64,000 bases of DNA from Phreatobacter stygius (GTDB lineage: Bacteria; Pseudomonadota; Alphaproteobacteria; Rhizobiales; Phreatobacteraceae), in contig NZ_CP039690.1 of the NCBI RefSeq assembly GCF_005144885.1, positions 248,001-312,000 on the forward strand, written 5' to 3'. The first letter of the stretch is position 1, and each line of letters opens with the position of its first letter. Under the pieces are notes generated by a model that was given only the letters and a program-made list of their open reading frames with translations, did no database searches and was not told where the DNA came from. Shown one piece after another: positions 7,619 through 16,494 of this stretch. The position numbers were made by a program, and so were the translations under genes.

Positions 7619-8926
7619 ATGAATTTCATATCCAATCTTCTCGGTCCCAATGCGCCGCTCGCGGCGACGTTCATAGTCGCCTTCGCTGTGGTCCTGGTGC
7701 TGATCGGGCTGATGACCTGGGTGATCCGGCTGATCCGCGGCCGGGGCCTTGGCATCGGATCGTCGGCGCGCGGCCGCCAGCCGCGCCTCGCGGTGCTCGA
7801 CTATGCCGATGTCGACGCCCGCCGGAAGCTGGTGCTGATCCGGCGCGACAATGTCGAACACCTGATCCTGCTCGGCGGACCGACCGACGTGGTGATCGAG
7901 AACAATATCGTGCGCGGCGTGCCGGTGCAGGCGAGCGCGCTGCGCGAGGCCGCCGCGGCACCGGTCAACGAACTGCCGCTGCCGCTGCCACCAGGCGAGG
8001 CGCCGTCGCGGCTCACCATGCGCGAGGCTGCCCGCCAGGCCGCCGGCGAGCCGCCGGCGCCGCCGCGGCCGGTCAATCTCGACAATCCGGCGCCGCCGCC
8101 AAGGCCTGAAGCAAGGCCCGAGCCCAGGCCTGAGGCAAGGCCGGAGCCAAGACCCGAGCCAAGACCGGAACCAAGGCCCGAACCGAGACCGGCGCCGCCG
8201 GTCGCGCAGCCCGCCCCGGCGCCCGTACCGGCACCGGCGATCCAGCCGAGCCGGGTCGAAACGACCCGGGTCGAGCCGAGCCGCGTCGAACCATCAAGGC
8301 TCGAGCCGGCTCGCCCGGCACCGCCGCCCCCGCCGCGGCCCGAACCGGCCCGGATGGAACCGCCGAGAGCGGCGTCCCCGGTTGCCGCCGCGGCACAGCC
8401 GATCGCGACGCCGCCGCTGCCGCTCAGACCCGCCAATGTCCAGCGGACCGACGCGCCGGCGACGCCCCCGGCCTCGGTCGCGACGCCAACCATCAAGGCA
8501 CCGCCCACGCCTCCTGCCCCGCCGGCCAGACCGTCGGCCGCACCGCCGGACGACATTGCCGCGCGCCTGGAAGCAGCGCTGCGCAAACCGATCGTGCCGA
8601 CCTCGGTCATGGCGCAGCGGCCAAACGAACAACGGCCGACCGAGCCGCGTGCGGCCGACCAGCGGCCGGCCGAAGCCCGTCCGGCCGAACCGAAATTGGC
8701 CAACGCGGCTGGCGCGGCGCCGCCGCAACCCGCGGCACCGTCGCGCGCCTCGACGCCTCCAGCCTCGGCTCCGGCTCCGGCTCCGGCAGCTGCCCCGGCG
8801 CAGGCACCGGCTCCGGCAAGCACGCCGCCCAAGGCACTCACGGCGTCGGAGAAATCGGTCTTCGACAGCCTGGAAGAGGAAATGGCGGCGCTGCTCGGCC
8901 GCGGTCCGGCGCCACCCAAGACCTGA
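7619..8926 (+). CDS. fliO: FliO-type flagellar export protein with long Pro/Arg/Ala-rich tail
   Basis: A 435-residue protein. Residues 1-110 look like FliO: a short N-terminus, one membrane helix (LAATFIVAFAVVLVLIGLM), then a small cytoplasmic domain with LVLIRRDNVEHLILLGGPTDVVIE. FliO helps assemble the FliP ring. Ordinary FliO is about 100-150 residues; here some 300 residues of low-complexity Pro, Ala and Arg follow, including PEPRPEAR repeats. A short conserved-looking end, SVFDSLEEEMAALLGR, closes it. The start at 7619 follows a GGGATCGG element. It precedes fliP by 112 bp, as expected for fliO. Confidence 0.75.
   Translation: MNFISNLLGPNAPLAATFIVAFAVVLVLIGLMTWVIRLIRGRGLGIGSSARGRQPRLAVLDYADVDARRKLVLIRRDNVEHLILLGGPTDVVIENNIVRGVPVQASALREAAAAPVNELPLPLPPGEAPSRLTMREAARQAAGEPPAPPRPVNLDNPAPPPRPEARPEPRPEARPEPRPEPRPEPRPEPRPAPPVAQPAPAPVPAPAIQPSRVETTRVEPSRVEPSRLEPARPAPPPPPRPEPARMEPPRAASPVAAAAQPIATPPLPLRPANVQRTDAPATPPASVATPTIKAPPTPPAPPARPSAAPPDDIAARLEAALRKPIVPTSVMAQRPNEQRPTEPRAADQRPAEARPAEPKLANAAGAAPPQPAAPSRASTPPASAPAPAPAAAPAQAPAPASTPPKALTASEKSVFDSLEEEMAALLGRGPAPPKT
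8098..8190 (+). repeat. PEPRPEAR-type codon repeat inside fliO
   Basis: About 90 bp of imperfect 6- and 12-bp direct repeats encode alternating Pro-Glu-Pro-Arg and Pro-Glu-Ala-Arg. The stretch lies in the disordered tail of the FliO protein and is in frame throughout, so length changes would not break the gene. Confidence 0.8.
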
Positions 8927-9038
8927 CGCCGACAGGATTGAATCCGGTAAAACCGGCCGCGCGCGACCGAACCCGGCGCGAGACCCGTCGCAGCACCTGT
9001 TAAGCTCACGCCAACGATTCGCGTGGGCGCGGGAAGCG

Positions 9039-9839
9039 ATGCAGCCTCAATCGACAGCACAGACCCCGGGCACGGCGCGCCGCATCGGCGTGCCGAAGTC
9101 CGTTGTGCTCACCTCCCTGGTGTCCTTGCTGGCCCTTGGCCTCGTCGTGCTGGCCGCCCGCACCGCCCAGGCCCAGGACGTCTCGATCAATCTCGGCCAG
9201 GGCGCCGGCGTCAACGAACGGGTCATCCAGCTGATCGGGCTGATCACCGTCCTGTCGGTGGCCCCCTCGATCCTGATCATGGTGACCAGCTTCGTGCGCA
9301 TCTCGGTGGTGCTGTCGCTGCTGCGCACCGCCATCGGCACCCAGACCGCGCCGCCCAATGCGGTGATCGTCGGCCTGTCCCTGTTTCTCACCGGCTTCGT
9401 CATGGCGCCGGTGTTCCAGCAGAGCTACGACACCGGCCTGAAACCCCTGATGGACAACCAGATCGAGATCCGCCAGGCGTTCGAGCGCGGCTCCGCGCCG
9501 TTTCGCGAGTTCATGCTGAAACATGTCCGCGAGAAGGACCTGGCGCTGTTCCAGGAACTGTCCAACGAGCCGGTGCCGGCGACGCCCCAGGAGGTGTCGT
9601 TTCGCGTGCTGGTGCCGTCCTTCATGATTTCCGAACTCCGCCGCGCCTTCGAGATCGCCTTCCTGCTGTTCGTGCCCTTCCTGGTGATCGATCTCGTCGT
9701 CGCCTCGGTGCTGATGTCCATGGGCATGATGATGCTGCCGCCGGTGACCGTCTCGCTGCCGTTCAAGCTGATCTTTTTCGTGCTGGTCGACGGCTGGAAC
9801 CTGGTCGCCGGCAGCCTCGTCCGCAGCTTCGGGACTTAG
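9039..9839 (+). CDS. fliP: Flagellar export gate protein FliP
   Basis: A 266-residue membrane protein of the FliPQR core. It has a cleavable-looking N-terminal signal ending in AARTAQAQD, as FliP often does. Characteristic segments follow: SFVRISVVLSLLRTAIGTQ, a periplasmic loop, FMISELRRAFEIAFLLFVPF and MGMMMLPPVTVSLPFKLIFF. The start at 9039 is preceded by GGGAAG. It follows fliO on the same strand, divergent from flgB. Nothing unusual apart from separation from fliQ and fliR, which is common here. Confidence 0.95.
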   Translation: MQPQSTAQTPGTARRIGVPKSVVLTSLVSLLALGLVVLAARTAQAQDVSINLGQGAGVNERVIQLIGLITVLSVAPSILIMVTSFVRISVVLSLLRTAIGTQTAPPNAVIVGLSLFLTGFVMAPVFQQSYDTGLKPLMDNQIEIRQAFERGSAPFREFMLKHVREKDLALFQELSNEPVPATPQEVSFRVLVPSFMISELRRAFEIAFLLFVPFLVIDLVVASVLMSMGMMMLPPVTVSLPFKLIFFVLVDGWNLVAGSLVRSFGT

Positions 9840-9876
9840 CGGCGCTTCGGGTAGCGTCCGGCAGAAGCATCAATGA

Positions 9877-10261
9877 ATCAACCCGCTCCCGAACGGGCTA
9901 CGACATTCACACATCTCCAGAACATGCGGCCTTTCAATGCCTTGCACGGGGCTCAGTCGTCCTTCGAGGCTCGCGCAAGGGCGCTCGCACCTCCAGCGCA
10001 AAAGCGAGCTTTTGCGCGGGGATCAGGGGGTGTGGTGTATTGCGTTGATGTTGCAGGTGAAAATCGGACGGCGACGCGCGCGCCAGGCGCCGCCCTTGAT
10101 GCCAAACCCTACGCTCCTCATCCCGACGCAAAAGCTTCGCTTTTGCGTGGAGGTGCGAGCTCTTGCGAGCCTCGAAGGACGGCTTTCCCGTCGTGCAAGG
10201 CATTGGAAATACTGCCGTTTCGAGATGTGCGAATGCAGTAGCCCATTGGGAGAGGGTTGAT
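9877..10261. repeat. 385-bp imperfect palindromic intergenic element
   Basis: The whole stretch between fliP and the next gene is one long imperfect inverted repeat centred near 10069. Matching landmarks occur at both ends and inward: ATCAACCC, the CATTCACACATCT/CATTCGCACATCT pair, CAATGCCTTGCACG, TCCTTCGAGGCTCGC, CTCGCACCTCCA and CGCAAAAGC...GCTTTTGCG. Tracts like CTTCGAGGCTCGC are common in dispersed palindromic repeats of Bradyrhizobium-like genomes. No credible protein is encoded; open frames here are by-products of the palindrome. Confidence 0.8.
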
Positions 10262-10333
10262 CGCCCGCTCCACGCCCGGCCTCAAAAGCCCCGCGCCATC
10301 AAGGCTCTCGCCACATCCCCTTAAATCAAATCG

Positions 10334-10810
10334 TCAGGATGTCCTGGGCTCGCTGCGGCAGACCGGACCGCCGGTCCGGCTGAGCACGTCCTGGTAGGGG
10401 AAGGTCCGGCGCATCAGCTGCAGGCGATCGCCAGGCTCGCCGACCAGCGACAGGGTCAGCGTACCCTGTGGCATCAGCCGGTAGACATGGCCGCGCACCG
10501 CATGCCGGTCGGCGCCGATGCGCCGGTCGAAGTGACCGGTGACCTGTCTGCCGAACGGCCCGGAATCGGGCGTGCCCGGGCTGGCGCTGAGCCGCATGGC
10601 GAGGTCGCCGCAGGTCGAGCCCGGTCCGACCCGGATGCCGCACCAGCCCTCGCCGCAGCGGGTCAGGTCCACGACGAAGCCATATTTGCCGCTGGACCAG
10701 CGTCCGGCCAGCTCTTCCGAGGCCGCCGGCTCGGTCCAGGGCGCAGTCCTGGCCGGCTCGGCGCGGGCAATGGTAAGCTGCAGCATGAGCGCGCCAGCGA
10801 CCGCCCCCAT
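10334..10810 (-). CDS. Secreted small protein, DUF2147-like
   Basis: A protein of about 158 residues with an N-terminal signal (MGAVAGALMLQLTIARAEPA) and a mature part with ELAGRWSSGKYGFVVDLTRCGEGWCGIRV, which resembles the GxW...CG pattern of DUF2147-type periplasmic proteins. Function is unknown. The start is uncertain: an ATG at 10879 adds 23 residues, but its codon overlaps the start codon of the divergent gene in the tetranucleotide CATG. I prefer 10810, which puts the start directly at the hydrophobic signal. Confidence 0.6.
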   Translation of the reverse strand: MGAVAGALMLQLTIARAEPARTAPWTEPAASEELAGRWSSGKYGFVVDLTRCGEGWCGIRVGPGSTCGDLAMRLSASPGTPDSGPFGRQVTGHFDRRIGADRHAVRGHVYRLMPQGTLTLSLVGEPGDRLQLMRRTFPYQDVLSRTGGPVCRSEPRTS

Positions 10811-10877
10811 TGCCGCGGCGACCCCGCCCCTGAGCCTGCCGGTCGATGGATCGAAAGCCCGGGCGCCAGCGCGCTTC

Positions 10878-11495
10878 ATGGTCAAGCGGATCGTCCTCGC
10901 GGTCATTGTCGCTGTCCTCGTTCTACCGCTCGGCGCGGTCGCTGTCATGACCGCCGCCGGCTGGCTGGCGCTGCCGTATGAACTGGCCGTGGTGGACGAG
11001 CGGCTGCCCGGCCTGTTCCGTTTGCATATGGCCGCCGCCGCGGCCGCTCTCGTCCTGGTGCCGGTCGCCCTGCTCGTCCGCCGCCGGCCGGCCCTTCACC
11101 GGATCGTCGGCCGCGCGGCCGGCATCGCCATCCTGATCGCCGGCACCTCCGCCATACCGGTGGCGCTGTCCGGTCTCGCCTCGGCCATGGCGGTGGCCGG
11201 TTTCATCGCCCAGGCGGTGACCTGGCTGGTCCTCATGTCGCTTGGCTTTGTCGCGATCCGCCGGCGCCGGGTTCACTGGCATGCCCGCGCGATGGTCGCC
11301 GTGGCCGCGGTCACCTCGGCGGCGATCTGGCTGCGGCCGGCCATGGTGCTGGTGCGCGAGGTGCTGATGCCCCACGCCGACTGGTCCTTCGATACGGCTT
11401 ATGCGGTCGTCGTCTGGGCGTCCTGGCTGCTGCCGCTCACCGCGGTCGCGGCGGTCATGGGCCTTGGCCGCTGGCCCGGTCGAGCCCGGATCTAG
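10878..11495 (+). CDS. DUF2306-like membrane protein
   Basis: A 205-residue integral membrane protein with about six hydrophobic segments. The pattern of LHRIVGRAAGIAILIA after the third helix and HWHARAMVAVAAVTSAAIW before the fifth resembles DUF2306, whose members carry conserved His and Arg residues at helix ends. The role is unknown. It is convergent with the TPR gene, and the two stop codons overlap in the tetranucleotide CTAG at 11492-11495, leaving no room for a terminator. Confidence 0.7.
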   Translation: MVKRIVLAVIVAVLVLPLGAVAVMTAAGWLALPYELAVVDERLPGLFRLHMAAAAAALVLVPVALLVRRRPALHRIVGRAAGIAILIAGTSAIPVALSGLASAMAVAGFIAQAVTWLVLMSLGFVAIRRRRVHWHARAMVAVAAVTSAAIWLRPAMVLVREVLMPHADWSFDTAYAVVVWASWLLPLTAVAAVMGLGRWPGRARI

Positions 11496-14400
11496 CCCTG
11501 GCGCGGTGCCCGGTTGGCCTCCGCCGACCCGGGCGCGGGGGTTCCCGGACGGCGCTGCTGGCCCGGCGCTTCCGACGGATAGCGCTCGCGGTAGTTCTGC
11601 AGGAAGGCATCGAGCGTATCGCGGTCGGCGATCGACCGGGCGATCTCGCGATATTCGACGCCGCGCGCCTCGATTGGCGCGGTCACCACGTCGAAGGCGC
11701 GGGCATCGACCGTGGCGGTCATCAGCGGCCGCCAGCGGCCACGCAGCCGGTCGAGGCCGAGCGTCTCGTCGCTCAGCGCATAACCGATGGCTGCGCGCAA
11801 CAGATGCCGGCGCTCGTCGTCGTTGAGCGCCGCGCCGCCGGTGCGCCGGGCCGAGACCCATTTCTCGCTCTGTTCGGCGGATTCGCGATAGCGCTGCGCC
11901 GACCACAGGATGTCGGCGCGCAGCATTTCCGATTCCAGGCTCTTGACTTCGCCGAGCAGCTCGAGCGCCTGGTCCGGCCGGCCGGCATCGGCGAGCGCAC
12001 GCGCCTCCAGGAGATAGCGCTGCACCCGCAGCTCCTCGGGCAGGTCGGCAAGCCGGGTGGTCCGCAGCGCCTGCAGGGCGGCGGCGGGCTTGCGGTTCAT
12101 CAGATGCACCACGGCAAGGCGCGCGGCGACCTGCGAGCGCGCCGCGCCGGTCAGCCGCCGGTCGACCTGGTGCTGCAGCAGGGAAGCGGCCTGGTCGAGC
12201 AGGTCCATATTGGCCAGGCGATCGGCCAGCCGCCGGATGATCTCGTCGCCGCGGCGGCCCTGGGGCGTCATGTCGCGGAAGTCGTAATAGAGCGCCAGCG
12301 CGTCCACCGGCTTCATCGCATCGGCGTTGCCGTCGAGGAACAGCGCTTCGAAATGGCGCGCCACATCGTCCTGCATGCCGCGCACCGATTCCGACCGCGG
12401 GAACACCCGCATGGCGTTGCGCATGGTCGAGAAGGCGTCGCGGAACCGCCCCTGCTCGGCATAGAGCTTGGCCAGCAACGCCAGCGTGCGCGCCTCGACA
12501 TCGTCGCCACGCCAGGCGTAGCTCATCACTTCCAGCTCTTCGGTGGTCGCCTTGCCGTCGATCTCGCCGAGCCGGTAGCGCAGCGCCAGTTGCCGCTGGT
12601 CGGCATCCGCCCTGACCGGTTCGTCGGGCCCGCGGCCGGCGCGCGCATAGGCGCCCAGCGCCTCGCGCTCCTGACCCTGGGCCTCGGCGACCCGGCCGCG
12701 CAGCAGCGCGAATTGCTGTTCGGCGGAAGCGGGAACGCCGAGCTCCTGCAATTCGTCGAGACGCCTCGCCGCCCGGTCGACCGCGCCGGTATCGAGCGCC
12801 GCCCCGATGGCGCCGGTCAGGATGTTGCGGGCGAACGGTGCCGGCAAGGTGCCGACCGGCGTCTCCGCGGCCTCGAAGGCTTCATGGGCTTCACGCGCGC
12901 GGCCGTCGAGCGCCAGTGCCGTCGCTCGCCAGGACGCGATGTCGGGCGAGGCCGAGATCGCCGGATGAGCCAGGTCGCGCAAGGCATCGGCCGGCCGGTG
13001 CAGCATCACCGAGACGACGCCGCGCAGGCCCTGAATCGAGCCGTCCTCGGCCACCCGGCGATCCTGGCGCAGGATCGTCTCGAGCACCGCGCGGGCTTCC
13101 GGCCAGCGCTGCTGGGCCATGTAGAAACGCACCAGATCGAGCCGTCGCGGCGTGCGCTGGGTGTCGTGCACGCTGGCCGCCGCGGTGACCAGGTCGGCCT
13201 CGCGCTCGCGGAATGGCGCCTTTTCGTCGAGCGCCCACAATTCCAGATCGAAGGCGATGGCGCGCGGCCGCCGGACCGAGCGGATCGGCGGCTGCGGCCG
13301 GGCATTCTCGGCGGTCAGGACCAGGCCGCGGGGCCGGCCGACCGTGACGCGGTCGCCCTCGATAGTCACCGCCAGGTCGTCGGCCAGCGGCTGGAACACC
13401 AGGCCGTGGCTGCCGGCCAGCGCATTGAATTCGACCATCTCGTGGTTGCGCAGGAACGAGCGCGCCGGCCCCGAGCCGGTGACCACGATGAGCTGGTCGC
13501 CGGCCAGCGGATCGCTCAGCCGGTGCACCGAGCCGGCGCCGGCGAATTCAGCCGATGCGATCAGCCGGTCGCCGGTGCCGGTCGCCCGCAGCAGCGCCAC
13601 CGGGCGGGGCGGCTCCAGCACGGCGTCGGCCAGCGTCACGATCCAGGCGGCGCCGTCGCGGCCGGTCGAGGCCAGGCTCTGCTTGTCGAGGCCAATGCGG
13701 ATCGCCGTGCCGCCGCGCGAGCGCGAGGCATCGACCGAGGTGAAGGCGCCGATGGCGTCGGCCTGCAGGCCGGCAAGGTCGATCTGCTCGCGCGCATCGA
13801 ACACCAGCCACAGCGTATCGCCGCGCTGGAACACCGCGCCCGGCGTTTCCTGATTGAACGGCACGAGGATGCGAATGGTGCCGCCGGCCCGGCGGGCCTG
13901 CAGCATGACCGGTCCGGTGCGGGCGGGAGCCGCGGCGGCCGGCGGCGCGACCGGGCGGGCCGGAGCGGCCGGTTCGGCGGCGAGCGGCGGCACCGGCGCG
14001 GTCTCGACGCCGGCCGGCGCCGGCGCCGGAATGACCTCGGCGACGACAGGCGGGCGAACCTCGTTGCGGCCTGTCGCCAATCGCGGCGCCGGCGCGGCCG
14101 GATCCAGGATCGGGATCGGCAGGCCCGACGGCGTCGACAGGCCGCTGCCCGGCAGGTTGGTCACCGCGGCCCCGGCCGGCGGGCGCTGGTCGTTGCGCGC
14201 CACCGGCACGGCGCCGGCGCCGGCGCGCGGATCACGCATGCTGACATCGACCACATAGGTCCCCTCCTCGCGGAAGGCCCTGACGTCGGCATCGGGCGAA
14301 ACGGTCATGCGGATGACCAGTTCGTCGTTATTGGTGGTCGCCTCGATGTCGGAGACGAAATGCGGCAGGCCCTCGCGGGTCTGGCGCAGGTCGGAGGTGA

Positions 14401-15124
14401 AGGGCTTGCCGACCTTCAGGCTCAGCCGGTCGCCGGCGCGATCCAGCGCCACCCCGACCGGCTCGGGCAAGGTCAGCACGAAACGGGTGAAGGTCGGGTG
14501 ATTGCCGACCCGGACGATCACCGGCGGCATGACCCGCGCGGCGCGCTGGGTCTCGGCGAGCTGTGCCCGCCGCTCGGCGTCGCGGGCCCGGCGGGTCAGG
14601 TCTTCGACCACCTCGGCCGGCAAGGCCGGCGGCGGTCCGCGCCAGCTGTCGGGCAGCATGTCGACGAACAGCCGCTCGCCCGCTTCCATCGAATTGACCG
14701 TGACGCGCTGATCGAGCGCGAAGCGCAGCGACCGACCGTCGGGATCGCGCCGCACCGCCGTGACATAGCCGGCAAGCCGGCTGGACAGCGCGCCGGTCTG
14801 CACCGCGACCGGCCGGCTGAAGGTGACGATCAGCACGCCGCCGCTGACCTTGACCTCGGCCGGCACCTGCTGATTGAAACCGAAGACGATACGGGCGAAG
14901 CCATTGGCGACGGTGGCCGAAATGTCGGCCCGGGCGGCAAGCGCCGGCGTCGCGGGTTGCGAGGTCTGGGGCGATGAGGTCTGGGCCGGCGCAGTCTGGG
15001 CCTGGGCCTGGGCCGGCCGCAGCGCCGGCTGAACGAGGCCGAGGCCGAGCGCACAAAAGCCGGCCAGGGCGGTTGTTACACCACCCCTCGCCCAGCCCCC
15101 GATGCACTCCGCGTTCCCATCCAT
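11492..15124 (-). CDS. Large secreted TPR protein of the flagellar operon
   Basis: A 1210-residue protein with an N-terminal signal (TTALAGFCALGLGLVQ, cleavage after the Ala-rich PAQAQAQT). Residues about 65-160 resemble an AMIN-like beta domain (ANGFARIVFGFNQQVPAEVK), and a similar segment recurs near 280-440. The second half consists of helical TPR-like repeats with Ala-rich helices (for example RFRDAFSTMRNAMRVFPRSE). It is probably periplasmic. It is the last gene after fliL-fliM-DUF6468-motE-like, the order seen in related Rhizobiales. A motor or envelope-anchoring role is likely but unproven. MotC-like function is an alternative guess. Confidence 0.8.
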   Translation of the reverse strand: MDGNAECIGGWARGGVTTALAGFCALGLGLVQPALRPAQAQAQTAPAQTSSPQTSQPATPALAARADISATVANGFARIVFGFNQQVPAEVKVSGGVLIVTFSRPVAVQTGALSSRLAGYVTAVRRDPDGRSLRFALDQRVTVNSMEAGERLFVDMLPDSWRGPPPALPAEVVEDLTRRARDAERRAQLAETQRAARVMPPVIVRVGNHPTFTRFVLTLPEPVGVALDRAGDRLSLKVGKPFTSDLRQTREGLPHFVSDIEATTNNDELVIRMTVSPDADVRAFREEGTYVVDVSMRDPRAGAGAVPVARNDQRPPAGAAVTNLPGSGLSTPSGLPIPILDPAAPAPRLATGRNEVRPPVVAEVIPAPAPAGVETAPVPPLAAEPAAPARPVAPPAAAAPARTGPVMLQARRAGGTIRILVPFNQETPGAVFQRGDTLWLVFDAREQIDLAGLQADAIGAFTSVDASRSRGGTAIRIGLDKQSLASTGRDGAAWIVTLADAVLEPPRPVALLRATGTGDRLIASAEFAGAGSVHRLSDPLAGDQLIVVTGSGPARSFLRNHEMVEFNALAGSHGLVFQPLADDLAVTIEGDRVTVGRPRGLVLTAENARPQPPIRSVRRPRAIAFDLELWALDEKAPFREREADLVTAAASVHDTQRTPRRLDLVRFYMAQQRWPEARAVLETILRQDRRVAEDGSIQGLRGVVSVMLHRPADALRDLAHPAISASPDIASWRATALALDGRAREAHEAFEAAETPVGTLPAPFARNILTGAIGAALDTGAVDRAARRLDELQELGVPASAEQQFALLRGRVAEAQGQEREALGAYARAGRGPDEPVRADADQRQLALRYRLGEIDGKATTEELEVMSYAWRGDDVEARTLALLAKLYAEQGRFRDAFSTMRNAMRVFPRSESVRGMQDDVARHFEALFLDGNADAMKPVDALALYYDFRDMTPQGRRGDEIIRRLADRLANMDLLDQAASLLQHQVDRRLTGAARSQVAARLAVVHLMNRKPAAALQALRTTRLADLPEELRVQRYLLEARALADAGRPDQALELLGEVKSLESEMLRADILWSAQRYRESAEQSEKWVSARRTGGAALNDDERRHLLRAAIGYALSDETLGLDRLRGRWRPLMTATVDARAFDVVTAPIEARGVEYREIARSIADRDTLDAFLQNYRERYPSEAPGQQRRPGTPAPGSAEANRAPRQG

Positions 15125-15251
15125 GGGTTCGCTACTCGCTACGCTTCGCCAGCCACACGACCCCGGCGTCCGGCTACTTCGTGCGACCGGTCGAGCGCAT
15201 CATCGCTTTTTGGCTGTTAACAGGCCGTTTCGCCAATCGCCGATAAATCGG

Positions 15252-15989
15252 TCAGCGCGTTGGCCGGCCTTCGATTTTCGGCAATTCGCTGGCTGGCACC
15301 TGGCGTGGATCGGCGGCGGCGGTCTGGCCGGGCCGGCGGGCGAGCTCGATGGTCAGCCGCTGGGCCGGGGCCGCCTGCATCTGGGCCAGGATGTCGGCAA
15401 GCTTCGGCGGCCGCATGGCGCGCGCCACCTCGACCATGACGGTCAGCTCGAGCGTATCGAAGATCCGCGCCGCGTCCTTGGCCCGCATGGTCTCGTACAT
15501 GCTGACGAAACCGCGGAAACGCTGCTGTTCGGCCTCGTCCCGGCGCTGCTCCAGGCCGGCGATGCGGCTCTCCAGCTCCTTCAGCTCGTTGGCGCGCTGC
15601 TCCAGCCGGCGTTCGGCGGCGCGGACCAGGCTTTCCCGCATGTCGAGCTCGCGCTGGCGGCCGTCCAGCTCCTGGCGGCGTTCCTGCAGGCGTTCGAGGA
15701 TCGCCCGCTCGGAGGCCGACACCTGCGGCGGCTGCGGCAAGGCGAGATTGGTCGGCTGATGTTGCTGCGGCGGCGGAACCGGCGCCGGGCTCGGCTGCGG
15801 CGCCGGCACCGCACCGGTCACCAGCATGCTGTCGGGCCCTGGGATCGCCCCCAGACCCGGACCGTCCTGGGCGCGCACGAGCCGTGGCCCCGACGGGCCG
15901 GCATCGCCGCTGATCAGCCCCACCGCCTTGAGGAACAGGAGGCTGCCTATGGCAACGGTGACGATCGGCAGGAGGCGCAATTGCTTCAT
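15252..15989 (-). CDS. MotE-like protein with MgtE N-terminal-type domain
   Basis: A 245-residue protein with one N-terminal membrane anchor (MKQLRLLPIVTVAIGSLLFL). A Pro-rich linker follows, then a long coiled coil (ERLQERRQELDGRQRELDMR onwards), and a C-terminal helical domain with MRAKDAARIFDTLE, the MgtE intracellular N-domain pattern. Related proteins (MotE) act as periplasmic chaperones for motor protein MotC in Rhizobium. The start at 15989 puts the signal at the N-terminus; the frame runs further upstream without one. It lies between the DUF6468 gene and the TPR gene. Confidence 0.8.
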   Translation of the reverse strand: MKQLRLLPIVTVAIGSLLFLKAVGLISGDAGPSGPRLVRAQDGPGLGAIPGPDSMLVTGAVPAPQPSPAPVPPPQQHQPTNLALPQPPQVSASERAILERLQERRQELDGRQRELDMRESLVRAAERRLEQRANELKELESRIAGLEQRRDEAEQQRFRGFVSMYETMRAKDAARIFDTLELTVMVEVARAMRPPKLADILAQMQAAPAQRLTIELARRPGQTAAADPRQVPASELPKIEGRPTR

Positions 15990-15999
15990 CTCGAGAGCC

Positions 16000-16494
16000 T
16001 CACGCCGCCCGGGTGCCGACGCGGGCCGCGAAGGCATTGGCCGCGGCCAGTGTCGATGCCGCGCTGGCATGCCCGGGGATCGTGCCCGGCTCGCGCCCAC
16101 CGACCATCGCCGGCACCACCGGCTCGACCCGGGGGGCGTTGTCGCGCACGACCGCCGCGGTGCGCGCCGCCGCGGTGATCCGCGCGACCCGCTCGACCAC
16201 CTCCTGGCCGGACTTCACCTCGCGCTCGATCTCGGCGACGAAACGTTCGGCGGTGCGCAGCCTTTCGCCGAGCGTGCTGTCGCATTCGCGCACGGTCAGC
16301 TTGAGCCCCTGGATGGCGCGCTCGGCGATCTCGGTCGCGGTGATCAGTTCGGCAATGGTCGCCTTCAGCGATTGTTCGTCCGAGCGCAGGCGCAACAGCC
16401 GCTTGTTGAGCAGGACACAGTAGCCGATGGTCACCGCCAGCAGGCCGGACACCATCAGTTCGACGATCAGCGAAACGACGAAGCTGGACATCAT
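16000..16494 (-). CDS. DUF6468-like flagellar operon protein
   Basis: A 164-residue protein with one N-terminal membrane helix (FVVSLIVELMVSGLLAVTIG) and a long helical region with conserved-looking LNKRLLRLRSDEQSLKATIA. It matches the small anchored protein usually placed after fliM in Rhizobiales, known only as DUF6468. The ATG at 16494 overlaps the fliM stop (ATGA type), so translation is coupled. The function is unknown but the position argues for the motor or basal body. Confidence 0.75.
   Translation of the reverse strand: MMSSFVVSLIVELMVSGLLAVTIGYCVLLNKRLLRLRSDEQSLKATIAELITATEIAERAIQGLKLTVRECDSTLGERLRTAERFVAEIEREVKSGQEVVERVARITAAARTAAVVRDNAPRVEPVVPAMVGGREPGTIPGHASAASTLAAANAFAARVGTRAA

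Noticed and set aside
8098-8190. Direct repeats that could suggest a CRISPR array
   Set aside because: Units are 6-12 bp, in frame, without spacers of constant length, and encode a Pro-Arg-Glu tail of FliO.
9873-10260. Two overlapping open frames between fliP and 10334
   Set aside because: They are inside the 385-bp palindrome and repeat each other in mirror image; the peptides have no family features.
11804-14977. Open frame of 1057 codons on the plus strand
   Set aside because: It is fully antisense to the TPR gene, rich in Arg, Gly and His as expected from reverse frames of GC-rich genes, and has no start signal or recognisable domain.
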